A stretch of DNA of 64,000 nt from contig NZ_JAJNKA010000020.1 in assembly GCF_021533215.1 (NCBI RefSeq), positions 30,140 through 94,139 on the forward strand, in the 5' to 3' direction. Positions 32,677 through 42,020 of the stretch are shown one piece after another. Positions within the stretch are counted from its first letter, which is position 1. Each line of letters starts with the position of its first letter. Origin of the DNA: Portibacter lacus. Lineage in GTDB: Bacteria > Bacteroidota > Bacteroidia > Chitinophagales > Saprospiraceae. A program made the translations under genes and the position numbers. Below the pieces are notes generated by a model that did not search any database, was not told where the DNA came from, and saw nothing but the letters and a program-made list of their open reading frames with translations.

Positions 32677-35208
32677 TTAGTCTAGATTAATTTTTATTTT
32701 TCCATTTCCTTCTAGCACAAACCCTGACCAATAAAAGGGATGAGCATATTTATCATGCGTCTGAAAAAGATGTTTAGTTTTTTGTAATGCAGATTCAAGA
32801 GACATCCCATCTTTCCAAAACTCGTAGAGATAAACCATGAATTCAGAGGTGGCTTTATCGTTCACAGACCATAAGGTTTTTAGCACAACGTCAGTACCGG
32901 CATAAATAAAAGAACGACTTAACGAATAAGATCCAGCACCAATTCTGTGGATACCGCTTCCAGTTTCACATGCCGATAGTATGACAACTGGACTGCTTGA
33001 ATCCCAGGATTCTATTTCAAAATTATAGACTTGTTCAGGATCACTATCTTTTTCACGACATAGCAAAAAATTATCAAGTCGGTTAGCTTTATTCATTGAG
33101 GCATGAGTGGAAATATGCATAATGTCTATTGACTTATTCGATTGCAGAGTTGATTTACGAAAATCTGAACCACTATATGTTTTGCTATTTGGTAGCACTT
33201 TGTGTATACTTTCAACTTCATTCCATCCATATGTCAACTCTGGATAATCAAGTTTTGATTTTGATTTTATGGTTTCACTGTTAGAATAACTAAATAAGCT
33301 AAGGTTTGGGTTATCAATCACGATTTCCTTCTCAAGTCCATATGCTGCCAGATCATAATGATAGCTTATGCTTTGATTGTTAAAAATTAGATCGAAAGGA
33401 ATATTAAATAATTCACCATCTGGTATGATTACCCCATCATTATTTTGAAGATCCTGAGGTAAATCTAGATATTTCTTGAATTCATATATAGATGCCTTTA
33501 CGTTTTTTTTAGACATCATTTTGTCTTGGAAAGCTATTGTTAATGAGTCAATAAATTGGGCGGAGTAATTGGAAATACTAATTTGTTGGTCATGTACAAA
33601 GTATGACCAATAGCTGGTGTCAAATTTTAAAAATTCTAGAACCATTGTATTTTTAAGTAAATTAATTTCAGGAACAACAATAGGCTTATTAGTTGGTAAT
33701 TTGTTTTCGGAGTGTTCGATTAATTTGTGGAGATAATTTTTCCAAATATCAAGGTAGATTGGATGGCCATCATATTCAGTCGACAGAAATTCATTTGTTA
33801 ATAAAAGCTCATCCGCAAAATCATCGAATCTATTTTTTTCTAATTCTAGCTTTTGTTCAAATGCTCTTTTTCTCTTTAGTTCTATCGCTTTTGTTTCTTG
33901 AAATAATTGTAAGATAGTTGGAATGTCAATCGACTGGCCCCTTGATAACATGCCTTTTGCAATGGTAAGTATTTCTGCGGTATTGTGTGCGTATAAATCT
34001 TGAATGTGAAAATTAGGTTCCTTTCCCCAAAGTTGTTCTGCTAAGCTTCTCTTTTCTAAAAGTAGCTCTATTTTTTGTGAATCATTAAAAGATTCATACG
34101 GGCTATCGATTATGAATAGAAGTTTCTGAAATGCAATAATAGAAGCCTCATGTCCTGCTTCAATGAATTGATCCACAGTTGATTTATGTTCAAAATACTT
34201 GTCAGCACTTGGGGCAGAAGCCATCATGTAGAGAAGAGGTCTTGTAGCATGTGCAAAACTGAAAGTATCTTGGTAAAGTTGTAGAGATTTCTCAAAAAAT
34301 GAGTATGCTTTTGAATTATCAAAACCCATGCTGAAAAATCCAGATGATAGGTAGAAATTACTTTTCTGAGTTATGCTCAAACTATCAAGGTCAATGGCTC
34401 GCAGAATTTCATTGGCAGAATTTATATCACCATCTTCGAAAAAGAAGTTAGCTCTGATAAATTGCTCATTGTAATTGCTGCTAAAACGGCGGTTTTCATT
34501 GTCACTAATCTTATCCAAGTGAAAATAGATGTACTCTCCAAAGAACTTGTGGTCATATTCCCTAAAAAGCTTGTTTGCTATGTTTGCTCTAATTTCTTCT
34601 TCACAATATTTAAGGTCATATCTATTTACTAGATTTTTGATTTTAGACAACAAATACTGATTCATTAATAAAAACTCGTTAAGATTATTCTCATCTCCTT
34701 TGATTGTAGATAGAATATTTAGAATGCGGTAGTCAAAGTAAAATTGTAGGATTTCGGAGTCCCAGTTTGTTGAAAGTAACGGAACAATTTCCTCGCTAAA
34801 AGCAAGGGGCGAAAGGCTATTATGTACTTTGTATTGATAATATGTAAGCAGGATTTCTTGGTATGTTAATCTGTCAAATTGATCATTATAATTTTGTTTT
34901 TGATAATTTTCTTTTAATTCTTCTATCCCTCCACTTTGTTGTTTGTTATAAATAAGACTTTTTGATTCGTGAATTCTACTATGGAAAGTATTTTCGGGCG
35001 GAAGCTTTAATAAAGGATCTGACAATGCTACAAGTACGTCTTTGAGTCTGGGATCATCTTTAACACGCTCAATAAAATCTTCTTGCTGATCCACTTTTCG
35101 TTCTAGAGCTAATAATACAAAAGCTTCGATTTTACTTAGTTCTTTGTCGGAAGTACAAGAATAAGTCATTACAAGAAACGAAATGAATAATAGTTTCAAC
35201 AGCCGCAT
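32677..35208 (-). CDS. CHAT-domain (caspase-like) lipoprotein with helical repeats
   Basis: The 843-residue protein has a lipoprotein signal (FLVMTYSCTS, Cys near residue 18), a long helical region (about 25-480) with TPR-like pairs, a coiled-coil-prone segment (about 440-470) and a C-terminal CHAT domain (about 560-843). The catalytic dyad of CHAT proteases is visible: His in ISTHAS (about 702) and Cys in LSACETGSG (about 747); AHPFYWSGFVL is the typical end. It should be a cysteine peptidase facing the periplasm or cell surface. Substrates are unknown. It is transcribed alone, and a sigma-factor/anti-sigma-like pair lies 10 kb away. Confidence 0.8.
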   Translation of the reverse strand: MRLLKLLFISFLVMTYSCTSDKELSKIEAFVLLALERKVDQQEDFIERVKDDPRLKDVLVALSDPLLKLPPENTFHSRIHESKSLIYNKQQSGGIEELKENYQKQNYNDQFDRLTYQEILLTYYQYKVHNSLSPLAFSEEIVPLLSTNWDSEILQFYFDYRILNILSTIKGDENNLNEFLLMNQYLLSKIKNLVNRYDLKYCEEEIRANIANKLFREYDHKFFGEYIYFHLDKISDNENRRFSSNYNEQFIRANFFFEDGDINSANEILRAIDLDSLSITQKSNFYLSSGFFSMGFDNSKAYSFFEKSLQLYQDTFSFAHATRPLLYMMASAPSADKYFEHKSTVDQFIEAGHEASIIAFQKLLFIIDSPYESFNDSQKIELLLEKRSLAEQLWGKEPNFHIQDLYAHNTAEILTIAKGMLSRGQSIDIPTILQLFQETKAIELKRKRAFEQKLELEKNRFDDFADELLLTNEFLSTEYDGHPIYLDIWKNYLHKLIEHSENKLPTNKPIVVPEINLLKNTMVLEFLKFDTSYWSYFVHDQQISISNYSAQFIDSLTIAFQDKMMSKKNVKASIYEFKKYLDLPQDLQNNDGVIIPDGELFNIPFDLIFNNQSISYHYDLAAYGLEKEIVIDNPNLSLFSYSNSETIKSKSKLDYPELTYGWNEVESIHKVLPNSKTYSGSDFRKSTLQSNKSIDIMHISTHASMNKANRLDNFLLCREKDSDPEQVYNFEIESWDSSSPVVILSACETGSGIHRIGAGSYSLSRSFIYAGTDVVLKTLWSVNDKATSEFMVYLYEFWKDGMSLESALQKTKHLFQTHDKYAHPFYWSGFVLEGNGKIKINLD

Positions 35209-35339
35209 GTAGCTAAAGTAATAAACTGGCAGCTAAAAATTGTTAACATTATAGGAATTAGCAAAGCCCCCCTACCTTCCCTGCCATTTTCTTCCTATTT
35301 TTATCAACAAAAATTCAATAAATAACAAACCTCAATATC

Positions 35340-36269
35340 ATGGTTCCTGAAAAATATATCACCCAGTTACTGCATGACATCAATGCGGCTCATAAAAAGC
35401 TGGACGATTCTAATTCAGATAAGACCACTTCATTAAATGATCTAGATGATGGCTTGGAAGCTCACTTTCGAGAAGTTGAAAATTACCTGGAATTCGACTA
35501 TGAACATGAGCCTACCTTCGGGCAGATAGTTGACCTGGAAGCCATCCGATTTCCAAAAGCAGAATTGTTGAATGATGATCAATTGCAAAGGTTGCTTTCT
35601 GCTTTTTATGAGCTTCTGAGTTCGTATAATATCTCTGTGGATTTGCCTAAAAAATTGCCAAATAATATCAGGTATACCCTTTCCTTAAAGATTTTGGATG
35701 AATCCATTTTCTTATCTGATAAAGGTCATATAGGATGGGAAGTTTGCACTGTAGAAAGTCAGTCTTGTCCTCTTGGAGAGTTTTGCAGCTGCATAGAAAT
35801 TGAGGCCGAAATAGAACAAAGCATGATAGAAGCAGAGGAGTTTTTAAATGAAATCATAGCATCAAGTCAAGATCTTATTCAACAATTTGGTCAAATGGAA
35901 CTTAGGATTGGAAATCCAGCTGAAAATACGGCAGACAATCTTTGCATTGTTTTCGGCGGAGGCAATGACCATGTGCCTTTTGAGATTTACCAGAATGCCA
36001 CAGAACTTGAAAAAGCTAAAGAGGGTCTTCAAAAGCTCTTCCGAAATGATCCAGAGATTTTTAGCTTATTTGATAATATAAGTGAGATGAACATTCATAA
36101 AAATTTAGAGTTGCTTTTTTCTTTGAAGGTAGAGAAAATAGAAGGAAATACAATCTATGTTGAGCCATACTATATTAAAGATGGGCTGATTTACAATGGG
36201 CATTTAAAGTTATATACTCCAGAAGAGTTGATGAATAAACTGGAATCCGATGATGGGAAAGAAAAGTAG
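35340..36269 (+). CDS. Hypothetical cytoplasmic protein with a Cys cluster
   Basis: I do not recognise this 309-residue protein. It has no signal peptide and is acidic. An N-terminal helical part (about 1-75) is followed by a helix-rich middle (LNDDQLQRLLSAFYELLSSY) and a segment with four closely spaced Cys (WEVCTVES, CPLGEFCSC; spacing C-x6-C-x5-C-x-C) that could bind a metal ion. The gene is divergent from the CHAT gene (131 bp) and convergent with the thioesterase gene. Confidence 0.5.
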   Translation: MVPEKYITQLLHDINAAHKKLDDSNSDKTTSLNDLDDGLEAHFREVENYLEFDYEHEPTFGQIVDLEAIRFPKAELLNDDQLQRLLSAFYELLSSYNISVDLPKKLPNNIRYTLSLKILDESIFLSDKGHIGWEVCTVESQSCPLGEFCSCIEIEAEIEQSMIEAEEFLNEIIASSQDLIQQFGQMELRIGNPAENTADNLCIVFGGGNDHVPFEIYQNATELEKAKEGLQKLFRNDPEIFSLFDNISEMNIHKNLELLFSLKVEKIEGNTIYVEPYYIKDGLIYNGHLKLYTPEELMNKLESDDGKEK

Positions 36270-36343
36270 TTTATCGATCGCACCAGAATTACTACTACTT
36301 CGAGCCAGCAAAAACTCATAGCATCACTGAATGTGATACGATG

Positions 36344-36370
36344 ATTTTGCTTGCTTTCTGAAAGCAAAAT
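36344..36370. terminator. Hairpin between convergent genes, possible terminator
   Basis: ATTTTGCTT and AAGCAAAAT form a 9-bp stem with a 9-nt loop in the gap between convergent genes. The T-tract after it is poor on both strands, so termination is only suggested. Confidence 0.35.
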
Positions 36371-36422
36371 TTGTGTACCAAAAAAACAAATCTATACAAA
36401 GAAAAACAACTCTTACCCCTCT

Positions 36423-36893
36423 TTACATTGGTCTCGCATCCGCATCCCTAAGTTCCTCCTTAGGGATAATCTTATAATTCTCCGACTTCGGAAGTGAGGC
36501 TAAGACTTTAGCTAGCGCTTCTGGTGGTGCAATCATCTTTCTAAGCCTTAGATCTAGAAAAGCTATCAACGTATAAGCTAAAAAGCAATTCTCACCCTTT
36601 TCATTATAGATTCGCTGCTCTAACCGCATCATTCCACCATTTTCAGATTCTCCAGCATTTGTGATTTTTACCGTAAATTTCTGATCCGGATGCACTTCCT
36701 TGAAATAGTAACTCTTTTCCCATAGTACTATCGGGCCCAATTGATGCTTCGCCATCTCGTCTAAGCCGAATCCATTATCCACAAAAAAACTCATCCTCGT
36801 ATCTGTGATATACTTCACGTATGCTGAGGAAGTTAGGTGCATATTAAGGTCTATTTCCGACCATCTTACTTGAAAATTCTTTTCGAATGCCAT
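36423..36893 (-). CDS. Acyl-CoA thioesterase (4HBT hotdog family)
   Basis: This 156-residue protein has the hotdog-fold thioesterase pattern RWSEIDLNMHLTSSAYVKYI, equal to the D-x-N-x-H-x(3-4)-Y motif of 4-hydroxybenzoyl-CoA thioesterases, and the usual length plus a short tail. It likely hydrolyses an acyl-CoA thioester; the acyl group is not known. The ATG shares a base with the stop of the upstream propeller regulator gene, so the two are cotranscribed. Confidence 0.75.
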   Translation of the reverse strand: MAFEKNFQVRWSEIDLNMHLTSSAYVKYITDTRMSFFVDNGFGLDEMAKHQLGPIVLWEKSYYFKEVHPDQKFTVKITNAGESENGGMMRLEQRIYNEKGENCFLAYTLIAFLDLRLRKMIAPPEALAKVLASLPKSENYKIIPKEELRDADARPM

Positions 36894-39598
36894 TATAATT
36901 TCTTTAAAAAATCAGATAACACTACATCGTTATCTAATTCTAGTTTTTTTCTTAATCGATACCTGCTTATTTCCACACCTCGCACTGTAATATCTAAAAT
37001 AGGTGCAATATCTTTCGTAGTAAGGTCCATTTTTAAAAGATTACAAAGCCGGATATCTTTCTTGGTCAAAGATGGAAATTTAATCTTCAACTTCGCCATG
37101 AAATCTGGATCTATCATCATTTCTTCTGGCTGCTTGCGATCTGATTTTATCTTTTTTGTTAATTTTTTAATCGCCTTTTTTACATCTGGGTTATCGTTTT
37201 CTTCGCCGAGCTTTTTCAATTGTGAATTAATATCTGACTCATTAATCGCGCTTAGTAACTGGGCGCTAATCACCGCATTTTTCTCCGTGAGTTCTTTGAT
37301 AACTTTCTTCAGCTCATCATTCTCTTTCATCAGCAAGTCTAGTTTTTTTCTACGCCTTTTAAAGAGAATCGTTCGGATCCAAATGAATATGATAAACAGT
37401 AAAAGCCCAATTGCTGCGACAAGATATTTGGCCCAGTCTTCATAATACCATTCCTGATTAATAATTAGCGGAACCACAAGCGTGTTACTCACGTTTTTCA
37501 TTCCCACCCTGGCTTTGGCCTTCAGGCTATTAACACCTCCTAGCAATTCAACATTACTCTCTGAATTCTCAGACCATTCGGTCCATTCTTTGTCATTAAA
37601 ACTGAAAGCGTATTCCACTGTTTCTTCACTCCCGAATAAGTTGGTGCTAAAGCTTAACGCAACATTATTGTTCGTCCTATAAAATTCATAAGTATTGATT
37701 TTATTAGGATCTTTTACGAATATCAGCTCATCAGAAACTGTATTTTCAACTTTGTATAAGCTGATTTTTAACTTTTCGGGGTGGTCAATTTTTGCCTTGT
37801 CAATCTTAACAAATCCATCTGTTCCATTGATTAGATAATTCCTTGAATCCAAACCATAAATGAGTGGCGTTTCTAAGTTTACGTAATTTACAAGCTCAGG
37901 GATCCTTATCTTCTCAGCTGATTTCTGAACGCCCTTGTCAATTATTCTAATAAGTCCAACTTCCGACTTGGAGATATACCAAATGTCTCCCGTTTCATCT
38001 TGATATAGCAACTGAATATTGCTGTTTTCGCCAAGCAAATCATTATAGACATCACTCTTTTTGAAACGATCTAGTTGCTTATTCAATTCATAGATGCCTT
38101 CATAAGTCGAGATTACGGGTTGACCATTGATAAGAAAAATACCATTAATCTTTCCTATGGGTAACTGATCTAATTCATACCTTTTCGGCGATATGGTAAA
38201 AAGTTCTTTATCAAAATCCAACAAGTAAATTCCAGATTTACTACTGTATGCCCATAATCTTCCATTGTCATCTTTCACAACTTGTTTTACTTCTTCTTCT
38301 AATCCATAGATGTGATTAGCATATTCCCATCGATTATAGTTTTTCTCATATAAGTTTAGCCCAGATTTACTGGCCTCTATAAGTACATCGTATTCTTCCA
38401 GAAATAAGAGTTGATTACTGAATGGCTCTGGAGAAATCAATTTCTTTTGATCGAAGAGTCCTTCGTCAGAAGCGATTAAAAATGGTCCTCCAAAATTCCC
38501 TAGATCATTTACTGCAGCATCAAGTAAGGTCGTGTAATTTCGATTAAATCCACTATTACTGAACTGTAACCATGAAGTCGAATATGCACCCTGGTTAGTT
38601 CCGAAGTAAAACTTATCATTTATTTTAACTGCAACTCTTCCTTTTTCTTCTTCGATGGGCATAAGTTGGAAAGGCGAATCTGTTCTGATGACCGAAACAC
38701 CGCGATCCGTAGAAATCCATAATCGATCAGATAAATCTGCATAAATATGGTTTATTTCACTCTCTAGATCTATGGTTCTAATTAATGCTCCATCCAAATT
38801 TAGTTGCTGAATTTCCTGATCTGAAGATTGTATAAAAAGACCGTTTTGATTGTAGACTGCATTCTTGAATGCGCCAGGAATCTTCCTTTTAGGTCTCCAA
38901 TCCGTAAAGTGATCACCGTCATACATGACTATTTTTCGCTCGAAAAAAACGATAAAGCGACCATCTCTTAAGTCGATGAATTTTTGGACGCTTTCTGTTT
39001 TATAGATTTCACTTCCATTTATTTTTCGAAACCCATTGCCTGCATAAATGAAAAAACCTTCAGTAGATCTCTGAATGATGATGTTTTGATTAAACTTTCC
39101 TGAAAATTCAACATCCGTGAAATTGTAATCTGTGATTTCGTCACTAATTTTAATGATTCTATTGTCTATATGGAAAAGTGTCCCATCATTATATGGAATG
39201 ATCTTATTTAATTTTGTAAAACCATCGATTCCATGTAGGTTGTTGCTTAGATCTATAAATTGAAATTTGCCAGTGGAATCTTCCCCTAATTTACCAAAAT
39301 AATCTTCCCCTCCTAATATGATATTTTCATTATAATCTAAGGCAAGTTCAGTAATCGGTCGACCATCATCGTAATAAGATTGCCAGTCATTTCCTTTTAA
39401 TATCCGAATTTCATCATCTCCTCCACTGTAAAAAGTGCCAAATTTATCCTTGGAAACGACATTGCTTTTAAATTGCTCTCCATCTTTTTCTGTCAATTTA
39501 GTCAATGGTAGGTTACCAACTTCCTGAGCAAATGAAGAAATTGCCAATAATAAGAATGAGAAAGTAAATAGCTTCAATTTCAATGACTTATACCTCAA
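36893..39598 (-). CDS. Membrane-spanning beta-propeller/Y_Y_Y sensor with C-terminal LuxR-type HTH
   Basis: The 901-residue protein has a signal peptide (ending near ISSFAQE), two-component-regulator-type beta-propeller repeats (about 30-600, for example DDEIRILKGNDWQSYYDDG and DLSDRLWISTDRGVSVIRTD), a Y_Y_Y-like domain (about 630-705), a membrane helix (about 720-745), a coiled coil and a LuxR-type helix-turn-helix (about 838-901; FPSLTKKDIRLCNLLKMDLT, then DITVRGVEISRYRLRKKL). It has no kinase, so it is a one-component sensor that could bind DNA from the membrane. The start is TTG; a second TTG at 39583 gives a cleaner signal peptide (MKLKLFTFSFLL) and lies just after a TACATTTG box. Confidence 0.8.
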   Translation of the reverse strand: MRYKSLKLKLFTFSFLLLAISSFAQEVGNLPLTKLTEKDGEQFKSNVVSKDKFGTFYSGGDDEIRILKGNDWQSYYDDGRPITELALDYNENIILGGEDYFGKLGEDSTGKFQFIDLSNNLHGIDGFTKLNKIIPYNDGTLFHIDNRIIKISDEITDYNFTDVEFSGKFNQNIIIQRSTEGFFIYAGNGFRKINGSEIYKTESVQKFIDLRDGRFIVFFERKIVMYDGDHFTDWRPKRKIPGAFKNAVYNQNGLFIQSSDQEIQQLNLDGALIRTIDLESEINHIYADLSDRLWISTDRGVSVIRTDSPFQLMPIEEEKGRVAVKINDKFYFGTNQGAYSTSWLQFSNSGFNRNYTTLLDAAVNDLGNFGGPFLIASDEGLFDQKKLISPEPFSNQLLFLEEYDVLIEASKSGLNLYEKNYNRWEYANHIYGLEEEVKQVVKDDNGRLWAYSSKSGIYLLDFDKELFTISPKRYELDQLPIGKINGIFLINGQPVISTYEGIYELNKQLDRFKKSDVYNDLLGENSNIQLLYQDETGDIWYISKSEVGLIRIIDKGVQKSAEKIRIPELVNYVNLETPLIYGLDSRNYLINGTDGFVKIDKAKIDHPEKLKISLYKVENTVSDELIFVKDPNKINTYEFYRTNNNVALSFSTNLFGSEETVEYAFSFNDKEWTEWSENSESNVELLGGVNSLKAKARVGMKNVSNTLVVPLIINQEWYYEDWAKYLVAAIGLLLFIIFIWIRTILFKRRRKKLDLLMKENDELKKVIKELTEKNAVISAQLLSAINESDINSQLKKLGEENDNPDVKKAIKKLTKKIKSDRKQPEEMMIDPDFMAKLKIKFPSLTKKDIRLCNLLKMDLTTKDIAPILDITVRGVEISRYRLRKKLELDNDVVLSDFLKKL

Positions 39599-39603
39599 AT
39601 GTA
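39596..39603 (-). promoter_or_regulatory. Putative -7 box (TACATTTG) overlapping the first TTG of the propeller regulator
   Basis: The minus strand reads TACATTTG, a TAnnTTTG match; its last three bases are the TTG at 39598. If the box is real, translation should start at the next TTG (39583), 12 nt downstream of the box. Confidence 0.35.
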
Positions 39604-39661
39604 AGAGTTTGATGTAATGGAAATCCTACTAATAAACTGATGATGTAGGTAATGAAGTATG

Positions 39662-40168
39662 TTATTCTTCAGAATTAACTTTTCGTTCATATACTTTAAA
39701 TACAAAATCGAACGGATTGTTTTCATCTTTTTGATGAGCTTCTTCAGAGACAAGTGTCCATTCCTCATAATTGACTGGTGGAAAAAATACATCCCCATCA
39801 ACTTCTTCATCTATTTCAGTTATGTAAAGTCGATCCCAGTAATCCATACTTTGCTTGTAGATTTCACCACCTCCGATGAAAAAAACTTCTTCTTCTTCAT
39901 TTTCGAATGCAATAGAAAGACTTTCCTCTATGGTATGAGCCACGATACAGGAAGATGAAATATAAAATGGATCTCGTGTTAGAATGATATTGGTTCGCTT
40001 CGGCAATGGGTTTCCCATAGCTTCGAAGTTTTTCCTACCCATAATTACGTGGTGATTAATAGTTTTTTTCTTGAAATATCTCATGTCCTTTGGCAAGTAC
40101 CAAGGCATTTCATTATTCTTTCCTATTACTCCATTTTTTGCTACAGCAACTATACTTGATACTATCAT
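39662..40168 (-). CDS. folA: Dihydrofolate reductase
   Basis: FolA reduces dihydrofolate with NADPH for one-carbon metabolism. The 168-residue protein has SIVAVAKNGVIGKNNEMPWYLPKDM (split motif: catalytic-site loop with MPW and the Asp equal to E. coli Asp27), VIMGRKNFEAMG (NADPH binding), IILTR and FFIGGGEIYKQ. Length and motifs are standard; no resistance-type change is evident. The ATG overlaps the mrdA stop (1 bp). Confidence 0.93.
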   Translation of the reverse strand: MIVSSIVAVAKNGVIGKNNEMPWYLPKDMRYFKKKTINHHVIMGRKNFEAMGNPLPKRTNIILTRDPFYISSSCIVAHTIEESLSIAFENEEEEVFFIGGGEIYKQSMDYWDRLYITEIDEEVDGDVFFPPVNYEEWTLVSEEAHQKDENNPFDFVFKVYERKVNSEE

Positions 40169-42018
40169 TATGTCTTGTCGTCTTCTAACAAGTTCGCGTT
40201 AAGTTCTCTTTCTAATATCCAGTTTCTATTCTCCGCGATCTTTTTGTTTAAATATTGTTCTATCATTAAGCTGGCAATCGGTGCGGCATGTGAGCCTCCC
40301 CAACCTCCATTCTCTATAAATACAGCGATGGCGATCTTTGGGTTTTCTTTCGGCGCGAACGCAAAGAAAACAGAGTGATCTTTTCCTATATTCTGTGAGG
40401 TACCTGTTTTTCCACAAACTTGAATTCCTGGGATTTTTGCTAATGGCGCAGTTCCTGCTTCGATTGCCATCTCCATTCCATCTATTACAGGACCATAAAA
40501 TTCTTTATTGATATTGACCTCGTTTTTAACCTTGTACTTATCAGGAATATCTCTAGTCTGACTGCTAAAAGATTTCACAAGGTGTGGCTTGTAATAGTAT
40601 CCTCTATTAGCTATGATTGCGGCGAGATTAGCCATCTGAACCGTAGTTAACTCCAGCTCACCTTGACCTATACCAATAGATAAGATGGCCGTTGATCTCC
40701 ATGTTGCGCCATTCTTGTTATATAACTTATTGAAATACTCTGAACTCGGCAAATTTCCTTTATTCTCTGAACTAATATCTACGTCCAGTTTGTCTCCAAG
40801 CCCGAATTCTTTTAAATGATCCATAACCATATCGAGTCCTTTGCCCGGATTAGTATATCCATATTTTTCGACCATTTCACGCATGATCTGGTAGAAATAA
40901 GAATTACAAGAATATTGAATCGCACCTGCGACTCCCCATGCTTTATTATGTGCATGACATTTCTGGTAAAAATTTCTTGCTACTCGATAAGAGCCATCAC
41001 AAGGAATGGAACGATTAACCGTTGTCAGTCCCTCTTGTAAGGCAATTAGTGCCATGACAGGTTTCAGAATAGACCCAGGAGGATATTTTGCTTGAACTGA
41101 CCGATCAAATAATGGCCGATTAAGAGAATCTGTATTCATTGCTCTATAGATGCTATCTCGATTACTTGAGATCGACATCTGATTAGGATCATATGAAATC
41201 GAACTTAATGCAGTTAATATCTCTCCAGTGGAAGGATCAATAGCTACGATACTTCCTCTTTTATTTGCCATTAGAGCTTCGCCAAATTTCTGAAGCTCGA
41301 GGTCTAATCCAGTGATCAAATAATCTCCGGGAACTGGGTATTCATTAAGATTACCACCATCAAAAACTTCTACATTTCTTCCTAGATTATCTCTTAACAT
41401 GTACTCTACACCCTTCTTTCCTCTCAGTTCTTCTTCATACATTTCTTCTAAACCTACTAATCCCTTAAAATCACCTAACTCATAAACACCTTCAGAATTA
41501 TTAATTTGACTCTGATTTACCTCTCCTAAATAACCCAAAACGTGGGCAGAGCTAGTGTGAGGATATGACCTTACATTCCGCATCTCTGTGAAAAACCCGG
41601 GAAAACGGAACATGTGTTCTTGAAGAACTGCATATTTCTCAGGGGAAATATTATTTTTTACTCTAAATGGAGTGGATTTACTAAATCTCGGATCTCTCCA
41701 ATTTTTATTAATGAGTATTTCGAATGTCTCTTTATCAATATCAAGTAGTTCGCAGAATAACATGGTATCCATCTTTGGATCCAGTTGATTGTAGACAAGT
41801 TTTAACTCATAATTAGGCTCATTAGCTGCGAGCAATTTCATGTTTCGATCATAGATCAGACCACGTGTAGGGTAGAGCTTTTTTTCATTAAGTGTAGTTC
41901 TACGAGCTTTATCTTTAAAAGAAGAATCTAGTAATTGAATTTGTGCAGCCTTTAGTGTAAGTACTAGTGCGCTGAAAATAAAAATGCCAAGAATGATATT
42001 TCTTTTAGTCTGTTCCAA
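40168..42018 (-). CDS. mrdA: Penicillin-binding protein 2 (peptidoglycan DD-transpeptidase)
   Basis: PBP2 crosslinks peptidoglycan during side-wall elongation with RodA and MreBCD. The 616-residue protein has one N-terminal membrane helix (about 8-26), a dimerisation domain, and a transpeptidase domain with the three active-site motifs: PPGSILKP (SxxK, nucleophile Ser), YSCNSYF (SxN) and CGKTGTSQN (KTG). It follows mreD (2 bp) and overlaps folA by one base, so it is part of the shape operon. No RodA gene is in view. Confidence 0.94.
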   Translation of the reverse strand: MEQTKRNIILGIFIFSALVLTLKAAQIQLLDSSFKDKARRTTLNEKKLYPTRGLIYDRNMKLLAANEPNYELKLVYNQLDPKMDTMLFCELLDIDKETFEILINKNWRDPRFSKSTPFRVKNNISPEKYAVLQEHMFRFPGFFTEMRNVRSYPHTSSAHVLGYLGEVNQSQINNSEGVYELGDFKGLVGLEEMYEEELRGKKGVEYMLRDNLGRNVEVFDGGNLNEYPVPGDYLITGLDLELQKFGEALMANKRGSIVAIDPSTGEILTALSSISYDPNQMSISSNRDSIYRAMNTDSLNRPLFDRSVQAKYPPGSILKPVMALIALQEGLTTVNRSIPCDGSYRVARNFYQKCHAHNKAWGVAGAIQYSCNSYFYQIMREMVEKYGYTNPGKGLDMVMDHLKEFGLGDKLDVDISSENKGNLPSSEYFNKLYNKNGATWRSTAILSIGIGQGELELTTVQMANLAAIIANRGYYYKPHLVKSFSSQTRDIPDKYKVKNEVNINKEFYGPVIDGMEMAIEAGTAPLAKIPGIQVCGKTGTSQNIGKDHSVFFAFAPKENPKIAIAVFIENGGWGGSHAAPIASLMIEQYLNKKIAENRNWILERELNANLLEDDKT

Positions 42019-42020
42019 AA

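Noticed and set aside
39595..39810. 71-codon minus-strand ORF at the folA end
   Set aside because: It lies mostly inside folA in another frame and has no independent support.
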